From Heterobilharzia americana (Eukaryota > Platyhelminthes > Trematoda > Strigeidida > Schistosomatidae): DNA of 64,000 nucleotides. Shown in pieces: positions 55,863 through 64,000 of this stretch; position 1 is the first letter of the stretch, and every line of letters starts with the position of its first letter. The stretch spans positions 63,805,257 through 63,869,256 of the forward strand of contig OX104128.1 of the NCBI GenBank assembly GCA_944470555.2. The letters run 5' to 3'. The position numbers and the translations under genes were made by a program. The notes under the pieces were generated by a model, which ran no database searches, was not told the DNA's origin, and saw nothing but the letters and a program-made list of their open reading frames with translations.

Positions 55863-56328
55863 AGTGACTGAGTACGTGGAATAAAACATTCTTTTAACGA
55901 TAGAAAATTCTAAGGCGGTGGTTTGAAATGTGATACTATGATGTCTGCCATAATGGTCGAATAACCCTTTCAGTAGAAAGACCATGTGTAGTGCACCTTC
56001 TTGTCACTAAAATAATGCTGGTTTCAAATAAATAAACATTTGAAATAATATTGAAAACTTCAGAATCAAAATTTGACTTGATTGAGTTGAATACTTTGAG
56101 CACTGAATAAATAGATTATAAGAAAAATATATCTTTACAAATATAATTGATTGATAATTTAAAATAGCAGTTAAATAATCTTTCACGGCGATGACAAATA
56201 ACCTTAGTCTTATAGGTTTATTTTAGAATATAGGCATCCGCCCGTCAACATTCGCCATTTTTGCGTCTTCTTTGTTGTGAGCGGCAGCACCTTCCTCAGA
56301 ATCCCTAGCTTACTCAGTAATAGACATA

Positions 56329-56338
56329 AGTTAACATT
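56329..56338 (+). repeat. Target-site duplication, left
   Basis: AGTTAACATT, repeated exactly at 56941-56950 on the other side of the SINE composite. Confidence 0.7.
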
Positions 56339-56940
56339 GTTAGTTAGTTGGAGGCAATCGGCAGGAAGCCATGCTCGACCTAGGTCTCATGGTTGTTGGC
56401 ACTCATCAGCCAGGCGTATCCGCAACCTCGATGGAACTGACCTCTCGCCTGAGATTCGAACCCACGTCACCCAGTGTTGTAGTCAGCTACTTTAACACTG
56501 AGCTACTTGGGACGCGACTCGCCTCCTATAAGACTGGGTTACATGTATTGATCGGTCACAGGAGTATAACCAATTTCATATTGTCTAGTACTGAGTGCAG
56601 ACCGAATCTGATCGATCATATTTATAATGTGGTCACCAAGCTAGGAGGCGCAACATCACAGTGCACATTAGTAGATGTTAGTTGGTTGGAGGAATAGCCA
56701 GGAAGCCCTGTTCAACTTAGTTTTCGTACTTGTTGGTACTTGTCAGCAAGGCGTATCTGCAACCATGACGGAGGTGAGTCGCGTCCTGAATAGCTCAGTG
56801 GTAAAGTCGCTAACTACAACGCTGGGTGACGCCTGTTCGAATCTCAGGCGAGAGATCAGTTCCATCGATCGATCAGATTCGGTCTGCACTCAGTACTAGA
56901 CAATATGAAATCGGTTACATTCCCGTGACTAATCGATAAA
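56339..56940. mobile_element. Composite insertion of inverted tRNA-like SINEs
   Basis: Left part, minus: a head with AGTAGCTCAGTGTTAAAG (A box) and GGGTTCGAATCTC (B box), read from about 56505 to 56450. Right part, plus: head from 56785 with AATAGCTCAGTGGTAAAG and CTGTTCGAATCTC (56832-56844), body to 56936. Between them lie two SINE-body pieces that share GTTAGTTGG and CAGGAAGCC. Heads of the two orientations are nearly identical. A matching 10-bp duplication flanks the whole, so the composite seems to have been inserted as one unit. Confidence 0.75.
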
Positions 56941-57115
56941 AGTTAACATTCTTCCCCTTCAATAACCTCTCTACCTTTGAATAAGAAATAAACTGTTTGT
57001 CTGAGTACTTTTTACCACATAACTCGTTCCTAAATTGTCTTTTGTTATCAGTACTTACACGTAGGTAAGGTACTGATTAGTTTGATAATAGTGCACATTG
57101 ATTTGCGTAAGGCTA

Positions 57116-58539
57116 GTCAAGTGTTAGACAATAGCAACACAACCAAACTCTTATATATGCAACATTTTTGAATTGCAAGTGAACCTCTTTTATGCACATT
57201 AAAACAAAAAGCATTAGACCAATCAATATTTTCGGTGTACTGACAAGTGATGTCTCTTGTTTTCTTATACGAGGTATACTCGTCAAAACAAAATGTTATC
57301 ATACAACATCAAGCGATAATCAGTTGAGTTCTAACAAATCCCTTTCCTTCATCTTCTGATATCTAATCTGAGTTTAATAACTGGAAAACATTCGCATCTA
57401 TTATACAAAACATCTTCAGTGTGATTATCGTTTTAACTGCTTTTTCGTTGTGAAATTCAATGGTACGGTTTTATATCAAAGGCATGAACTGATATCTCAT
57501 GGTCTTTTGTACAATACTATGTCAAACTTTTTACAATGACTATTTCTTTAATTACTTAGGTAATATGGAATTGATTTAAACGTCTATAGAATAAAATCAT
57601 ACCATCTTATTATGACAATACATTTCTCATTAGATTATTCAAGTTTTTTTAAGAGAGATAAATGTATGAAAACCTTGATTACTCATCAGTTTACAAAGTT
57701 ATAAATTACTGAATAGTTCTAAATATGTATTAACCAGATAACTATTAAAAAACTGGGAAGTACAACACATTATAAAGTAAAGGACCTACGACTATTTCCG
57801 GAAGCTCAGGCTACACAAATTGTCTATGTTAGCTTTTAAGTATTTGAACCTGAATCTATCAGTCTATATTTTCAACATCAATCAATTGGTGATATACACC
57901 AACATATTTTCAAGTACAATGTCAATTTTAGAAGATACTGATGCTTAGAGAAACCACATTTTCTTCAATGTTTTTTGGTAATTATTCAAAATAGTGATCA
58001 TCTTAGTTATTGTATTGTTTGAAACTGGCACATTTCATTTACATGATTAGTTTGAAGATGGATACTTCAGATTCTCATAATCATTGATAGATTATAGGCG
58101 TAAATATGTGTATTAAGTAATATTATCATTGAGAACACTAAATTATAATACATTTTACATTCAAAAGTGAATAAGGTTGTGAATTTCAACTACTGAACAT
58201 TGAAGAAATTCTCTAAAAAGAGATATGCTTCTTCTAGAGTTTCAGGTTTACATGTAAACTATGTGTCAATTTTATCCTAATGCATAATAGTTGTTCATTA
58301 GATATTTTTAAACCCTTTTTCACTGTAAATAAAGCTTCTGATATAAATTTAATCAATAAAAGTAATATGTCCATTATCTTTGTTTCTAGTTACCTTCAAT
58401 AAATACATAAGCCTAGTAATGTGTGTCGACGAGGATGCACGGTACAAATGTAAATCAAAGTAACTGAAGTTAAACTGTATGCCTTTCTTTTCATGAAAAC
58501 AATGACAAAGTATTGATATTTGAGTCATTATAAGTAAAT
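57116..58539. other. Very AT-rich stretch, no gene recognised
   Basis: No frame, RNA gene or repeat partner recognised. Confidence 0.45.
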
Positions 58540-58945
58540 AGAGGCTGGGTCCAGGCTGGAAAAAGGCCCGAGGTGGCCAGACTAAAACATGGCACCAATG
58601 TATGAAGTCTCTGACTGTTGGTTTAAGCCATGTAGGACGATGCAGACTAGGTGGTTGGGGTCCACGGGACAAGAGGAACCAGTGGTTGGAGACCCTAGGT
58701 GATATGGCTCAGAACCGATGTCAGTGGTGCAGATGTATATACACATTATCCTCATCTTAACAACGCTATACCGAATCTCACCATTTTGTCACTCCTCTTT
58801 CCTTTCTTCTCGTACTTTATATTTCTTTTGACTGCATTCACTTATCTTCAACCTACACCTCACTACCTTTTTACTTGATGTGCTGATATGAGGTGTGGCA
58901 ACTCGGACCGTTACGCAGTAATGCCTGGTCCTATGTTGATGTTGA
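58540..58945 (+). mobile_element. Family B 3' end
   Basis: Translation from about 58560 gives RGGQTKTWHQCMKSLTVGLS, RCRLGGWGPRDKRNQWLETL and GDMAQNRCQWCRC in one frame with no stop, the end of the family B protein. The untranslated tail follows with CTGATATGAGGTGTGGCAAC and ATGCCTGGTCCTATGTTGAT. Strong 5' truncation; this is the cleanest 3' end of the family in the window. Confidence 0.8.
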
Positions 58946-59675
58946 TAAGTAAATAGATAGATTCAACCTAATTTTAATTATTAATATTTTTATGAATTGT
59001 TACAAAACGCTTTCTGATCGAAATCATAATCTACAAATTGACTATTTTCCAAAAAATAGTAACATTACATACCAACATGTGAGTCAGTTACATCATTAGG
59101 AACCTTCAAGCTTTAATGAATTTCCACTTTAATTGATTTAATATTACAACAGAGATTTCATGCTGAATGTAAAGTGACCAGTTAGTGGACAGACAACTTG
59201 CATAATGATGTCTCAAAGTATGATAAATCCTTTTTTTAGTAACTATCTTTACAAATGAAGTGTTTTAGTTACGGTAAGGAATCAGTCTTCCTAAGCTGAA
59301 AAAGTCTCTATCTATATCACTAATATAAGAGTAGAATTTTGGTACTATGATATAGTATGATTCCATTATATACTATTTATATGTACCATACAATAGAACA
59401 GTCTTATTTACTGAGGATATTTCGAGCAGAATTTATTGGTAAAAAATCATCTCACTTTGAACATATGAGTATAACATTCTGCTCAAAATATCATCTCTAT
59501 CTCCTTATTTACTGTTTTCACAGTTTATATCAAGTGCTTTGGTTCGACTTGTAGCAGTATATTGGCATGAAGTAAGGAATCTTTGGGGGTATCAAATATT
59601 TTAATAATATTACTGAGCCATTACCGTTGAACTATCACCTGGTTCATATCGATAGCTGTACGGCGTTTTGTCTTA
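58946..59675. other. AT-rich stretch, no gene recognised
   Basis: Only short frames such as 59357-59554, without recognisable content. Confidence 0.4.
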
Positions 59676-59679
59676 TCTG

Positions 59680-59830
59680 TAGAACACAGTGGCTATAGCT
59701 CATTGGTTTGGCCTACTCGCTCATGCCCTGCCCTACCTAATGGGGTTTGAGCAGCTAGTTAATATCACATACCTCACAAGATAGATGTGACTCATTGTCC
59801 ACTGCATGAATGTGAACAAGAATGCTGGGT
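59680..59830 (+). mobile_element. Second tRNA-like SINE family, decayed plus copy
   Basis: GTGGCTATAGCTCATTGG resembles an A box. The body segments CAGCTAGTTAATATCAC, CTCACAAGATAGATG and CATTGTCCACTGC align with the minus copy at 55.65-55.79 kb. The B box is lost. Confidence 0.6.
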
Positions 59831-60285
59831 GCATTTCAATTTTTTAAACGACAACACAGTAACGCTAAAGAAGATCTACTTATTCGAGTATTTGGTAATC
59901 TGTATCCTTGATAAAACACCTATTAACCTGTTTTTATTCTAGAAGCTTACATTTTACTAGCAACTAAGATTTGGACAGTCACACTTGTAATCATGAGATC
60001 TAACAAAATAAGTTTGACTCAAAGTTAAGCATATGAATGTGAACATAGTTTATGAATTGCATTATTATATGTATGTGTATACAATAACAATATTGTTTTT
60101 CTTGACTGAAAAAGATTTACGTTATTTTGTATAAAAAAATGATGTGAAAGGAGTAGTATGCACTCAGTTTATACTATTCTGATTTTCAGCTTGTATGATT
60201 TTTTTTAAAAAAAATAGGATAGTAAACTATATATTACGCAAGTATATATTGAATTTCGATTGATGTACTTTGTAAATGACTTTTG

Positions 60286-60292
60286 TATAAAT
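60286..60292 (+). promoter_or_regulatory. TATA box of the eggshell gene
   Basis: TATAAAT lies 57 nt before the start codon, leaving about 25-30 nt to a likely transcription start and a short leader, as expected of a strongly expressed, intronless schistosome eggshell gene. Confidence 0.65.
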
Positions 60293-60342
60293 ACTTTTAC
60301 CCAAACAGTTATAATACAAGGACTACTAGTGTTCAGAATAGA

Positions 60343-63081
60343 ATGAAATTGTTGTTCAGTGTAGCGTTTTTATGTTTTCTCAACAGTGTCTTCAGTGCTT
60401 CTTATGCTGGGTACAGTGGTTACACTGGCTATAGTGGTTATGGTTCTGGAAATGATGGTGGCTATACTCATCATGGTGGGTTCAGGCATTTCTCTTACAC
60501 TGTAGATTTGTATGGTAACAACAATGGTGACAGTCATTCTATCAAGACATATGATAAGTATTCTGCTACAAACAATGATAAATCTTATGACAATAACGAC
60601 TACAGCAGTTATTCTGATAAGGGATATGATAAATACAACGGAAAAGTGTACGGTATATATGATACCTATATTACTCAAAAGGATAGTGCTGATAAAACCT
60701 TAGTAGATGGACCTAGTAAATCTGACTACAGTCAGAATGAATACAATGAAGACTACACGCAGAATGACGGTGAGAAAACTTATGAAGAGAATGGCTACGT
60801 CAAGGACAATGAAAACTATGATAATGGTAAAGTGTACAACAACTATGCTTATGGTGCTATCTCTGACAAATACGAGAACACTAAGAACGATGACACAGGA
60901 AATGCCAAATATGAATACGCCAAGAACTATGAAAAAGCATACCAAAATTATGGTTACGGTAACAGCTACGAAACGTATGATATCAGTAAAGGGTACGACA
61001 AATACAGTTACGGTGATAGCTCTGTTAAGTATCCTTACACCAAAGGTTATGACAAGTACGGTTATAGTAGTGACTACAGCAAATACTATGGTTACAAAGA
61101 CTATAACACATACAGTTATGAAAAATACAATGGCAAATATGGCTATGGCAACAATGGTCACGAAAAAAAACGGTTACGGTGAATATGATAATGGCAAAGA
61201 ACATGACCGAAACGGTAATGGAGGATTCCATGGGAAGAATGGTTACGACAAATACGGTTACGGTGAGTACGATAATGGCAAAGACTATGAGAAATACAGT
61301 TATGAAAAATACAGTGGCAAATACGGTTACGGTAAATACGGTTACGGTGAATATGATAATGGCAAGGAACATGATCGAAACGGTAATGGAGGATTCCATG
61401 GGAAGAATGGCTACTACAAATACGGTTACGGTGAGTACGATAATGGCAAGGAACATGATCGAAACGGTAATGGAGGATTACATGGGAAGAATGGCTACTA
61501 CAAATACGGTTACGGTGAGTACGATAATGGCAAGGAACATGATCGAAACGGTAATGGAGGATTACATGGGAAGAATGGCTACTACAAATACGGTTACGGT
61601 GAGTACGATAATGGCAAGGAACATGATCGAAACGGTAATGGAGGATTCCATGGGAAGAATGGTTACGACAAATACGGTTACGGTGAGTACGATAATGGCA
61701 AAGACATGAGAAATACAGTTATGAAAAATACAGTGGCAAATACGGTTACGGTAAATACGGTTACGGTGAATATGATAATGGCAAGGAACATGATCGAAAC
61801 GGTAATGGAGGATTCCATGGGAAGAATGGCTACTACAAATACGGTTACGGTGAGTACGATAATGGCAAGGAACATGATCGAAACGGTAATGGAGGATTCC
61901 ATGGGAAGAATGGCTACTACAAATACGGTTACGGTGAGTACGATAATGGCAAGGAACATGATCGAAACGGTAATGGAGGATTACATGGGAAGAATGGCTA
62001 CTACAAATACGGTTACGGTGAGTACGATAATGGCAAGGAACATGATCGAAACGGTAATGGAGGATTACATGGGAAGAATGGCTACTACAAATACGGTTAC
62101 GGTGAGTACGATAATGGCAAGGAACATGATCGAAACGGTAATGGAGGATTACATGGGAAGAATGGCTACTACAAATACGGTTACGGTGAGTACGATAATG
62201 GCAAGGAACATGATCGAAACGGTAATGGAGGATTCCATGGGAAGAATGGCTACTACAAATACGGTTACGGTGAGTACGATAATGGCAAGGAACATGACCG
62301 AAACGGTAATGGAGGATTCCATGGGAAGAATGGTTACGGCAAATACGGTTACGGTGAGTACGATAATGGCAAGGAACATGACCGAAACGGTAATGGAGGA
62401 TTCCATGGGAAGAATGGCTACTACAAATACGGTTACGGTGAGTACGATAATGGCAGGGAACATGACCGAAACGGTAATGGAGGATTCCATGGGAAGAATG
62501 GTTACGGCAAATACGGTTACGGTGAGTACGATAATGGCAAAGATTATGAGAAATACAGTATTGAAAAATACAATGGCAAATATGGCTACGGTAAATACGG
62601 TTACGGTGAGTACGATAATGGCAAGGAACATGTCCGAAACGGTAATGGAGGATTCCATGGGAAGAATGGTTACGACAAATACGGTTACGGTGAGTACGAT
62701 AATGGCAAAGACTATGAGAAATACAGTTATGAAAAATACAATGGCAAATACGGTTACGGTAAATACGGTTACAGCAAATACGATTATGGCCAATACTACG
62801 GTAGATACAGTTATGAAAAAGACTATGATAAGCTTAAGAACGATAAGGAATATAACAGATATGAAAATGGACACGAAAAGTTTGGGGAAGATGATAATGG
62901 CAAGGACTATGAAAAGTATGAAGGTAGATATTATGATAAACACAATCATGGGAAATTATATGATAAATATGATTATAGTAAAGGTCATGATAGGCACGAT
63001 CATGAGCATGACCGCCACCATCAAGATCATGAACATCATGATTATGGACATGATAATCATCGTTACCAATATAAAAAATAA
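60343..63081 (+). CDS. Tyrosine/glycine-rich eggshell protein (trematode eggshell synthesis, p48-like)
   Basis: ATG at 60343 starts a signal peptide (MKLLFSVAFLCFLNSVFSAS). Next come a Gly/Tyr-rich segment (YAGYSGYTGYSGYGSG), a Tyr/Asp/Asn/Lys-rich region to about residue 270, and a long array of 28-residue units built around YGEYDNGKEHDRNGNGGFHG and KNGYYKYG. Fifteen KEH-type units and four KDYEKYSYEKY-type units are seen. The tail is rich in His and Asp (HDHEHDRHHQDHEHHDYGHD) and ends TAA at 63079. No intron is needed. Vitelline cells secrete such precursors; their tyrosines are oxidised to DOPA by tyrosinase and cross-linked to harden the eggshell. Two indels break the frame: one extra A in the run 61163-61170 and one missing T after 61705. 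Between them the frame is shifted; afterwards the original frame is restored to the stop. With both corrected the length would be near 912 residues, far longer than usual eggshell proteins. Female-specific vitelline expression is expected. Confidence 0.86.
61183..62760 (+). repeat. 84-bp tandem coding array of the eggshell gene
   Basis: Units start at TAATGGC repeats spaced 84 nt apart (for example 61441 and 61525). Type A units (KEHDRNGNGG) number fifteen, with starts near 61198, 61367, 61450, 61534, 61619, 61787, 61871, 61955, 62039, 62123, 62207, 62291, 62375, 62459 and 62627. Type B units (KDYEKYSYEKYSGKYGYG) lie near 61276, 61700, 62537 and 62704. Both types are 28 codons, which allows exchange without frame loss. 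Neighbouring A units are nearly identical at silent positions, pointing to recent expansion or gene conversion. Confidence 0.9.
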
Positions 63082-63131
63082 AAAACTAAACAATTACTTG
63101 TGTCTTTCAATGTATTTCTTTTGTAGATTAT

Positions 63132-63137
63132 AATAAA
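63132..63137 (+). terminator. Polyadenylation signal of the eggshell gene
   Basis: AATAAA about 50 nt after the stop codon. Confidence 0.75.
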
Positions 63138-64000
63138 ACTATCACATATGAAAACATTTCATTCTGACCCCAATATTCAACTTTCAATTTAGTCAGAGAA
63201 AGTCTTAATTTATTATAATTGATAGCCTTTAGCCCAGCTGCCTTTAGTTGATTTTTTCTTTCTTAATAGAGTTTCAGAAATTGCTATAAGTGTTGAATAT
63301 GACTTTAAATTTGTTCGTAGACTGATATACATTGAGTATGTGAAATGGTCAGAAAATGTAGTACTGTATGTATCAAGGGAGGGAGATATTCCAAATATAC
63401 AAAACAATTAAATTTACGAAAAGTTACATGTAAAGAAATAATAATTCAAACTGAATTAGAAATATGAGTTACTAAGGAAATCGGTAGTCTTACTAACAAA
63501 CGACACAACTCTGTCTAGCAGCGATAATAGCTGGTTAGACAGTTGCAATAAATTGATAACAGATATGCATCAATGCTTCATATGAAACTCAAAGAAAAAT
63601 TCTAGGTGAAACCTGGTTAACAGTTAGGTCTGGTAATTTAAACAATAATACCCATAGATAGCAAACCCTAGGCCACTAGTTAGAATCATGTAGTAACTTA
63701 GTTTTGCTTAAAGCTTCACTTATCATCTCTGAATATGAAGAAAATTCTGCGAACCAAGGCTGTCTTAGAAAATTCAATTGACGATTCACACACGGCTTAA
63801 AATGACTTATCGCCAGTGGGATTTGATGTCTGAGGCTCGAATGCAGCATCGATGGGAACTCTGAATATCGAACAACAGCTGTTACATGTTGAACGAAAAG
63901 TTGAGTACCATAAATTTCACATGAAGTTGCTTCCAAGATAGCATAGCGGATACAACTACATCGATCGATTAGTTTGATCCTAAAACTCGAGATCTAGTAA
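63138..64000. other. Downstream of the eggshell gene, no gene recognised
   Basis: Only short frames; the 86-codon minus-strand frame at 63936-63676 has no recognisable motif. No repeat partner found within the window. Confidence 0.4.

Larger units (their letters stand above)
55880..57115 (+). repeat. Dispersed repeat interrupted by a SINE composite
   Basis: The outer parts (55880-56338 and 56941-57115) follow 42870-43290. The middle is the 602-nt insert described next, flanked by a 10-bp duplication. Confidence 0.6.

Noticed and set aside
56785..56860. Genuine tRNA gene.
   Set aside because: A and B boxes are good, but acceptor and anticodon stems do not close, and an inverted copy with the same body lies next to it: it is the head of a SINE.
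61163..61170. Programmed frameshift at the 8-A run in the eggshell gene.
   Set aside because: A classic minus-one slip would lead into the third frame, not the Tyr/Gly one. A plus-one shift is needed, followed by a second shift at 61705 without any slippery site, so indels or errors are simpler.
60700..62949. Long minus-strand and third-frame open segments over the eggshell array (hydrophobic VTVF- or Met/Thr-rich repeats).
   Set aside because: They are mirror readings of the 84-bp repeat, whose length is a multiple of three; the Tyr/Gly frame has the signal peptide, promoter and family resemblance.

Overview
The window is nuclear DNA of a parasitic flatworm, almost certainly a Schistosoma species. 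The grounds are a trematode eggshell-protein gene, introns of 30-40 nt in a conserved housekeeping gene, hammerhead-ribozyme SINEs of the Sm-alpha type, and crowded RTE-like, CR1-like and Penelope-like retroelements in AT-rich sequence. The species cannot be fixed from the sequence alone.

Four host genes can be supported. (1) The first 64 codons of a TTC30/IFT70 intraflagellar-transport protein run off the left edge on the minus strand (1-192). (2) EIF2B2, the beta subunit of the guanine-nucleotide exchange factor eIF2B, is on the plus strand (about 17.32-26.58 kb). Eight exons are visible: six introns of 30-40 nt, then one of about 7.85 kb filled with retroelements. (3) A plus-strand gene at 38.93-40.14 kb encodes an unrecognised secreted protein that is very rich in Lys, Asn and Tyr. 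Its signal-peptide segment and its long basic body lie in different frames and are best joined by a predicted 83-nt intron. (4) A plus-strand Tyr/Gly-rich eggshell protein gene lies at 60.34-63.08 kb. It is intronless, has a TATA box and signal peptide, an 84-bp (28-residue) tandem array and a His/Asp-rich tail. Two opposite one-base indels leave the middle of the array out of frame and restore the frame afterwards.

Most of the rest is mobile DNA. 1.3-7.0 kb: two degenerate CR1-like elements (minus), the larger with PHD-like ORF1, endonuclease and reverse transcriptase remnants. Six RTE-like copies: 9.44-11.35 (minus), 15.25-16.03 (minus, internal deletion with an in-frame fusion), 18.75-21.62 (minus, inside EIF2B2), 27.04-28.29 (plus), 34.22-35.07 (minus), 37.38-38.50 (plus). 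A second non-LTR family, called family B here, lies at 22.4-22.96, 23.6-23.85, 29.63-30.60, 42.37-42.44, 44.51-45.70, 52.56-55.64 and 58.54-58.95 kb. Penelope-like remains are at 23.09-25.17 kb (with inverted terminal repeats), 28.88-29.09, 31.44-31.70 and 49.26-49.80 kb. tRNA-like SINEs lie at 35.7-36.2, 43.35-43.47, 48.46-48.85, 50.92-51.12, 55.65-55.79, 56.34-56.94 and 59.68-59.83 kb, repeatedly as inverted pairs.

The most interesting signals are a hammerhead ribozyme with an intact core at 48734-48783 in a head-to-head SINE pair, candidate hammerhead motifs in both inverted arms of the Penelope-like element, the compensating frameshifts in the eggshell array, a tetranucleotide repeat that changes the frame of the RTE reverse transcriptases, and the orphan lysine-rich secreted gene.
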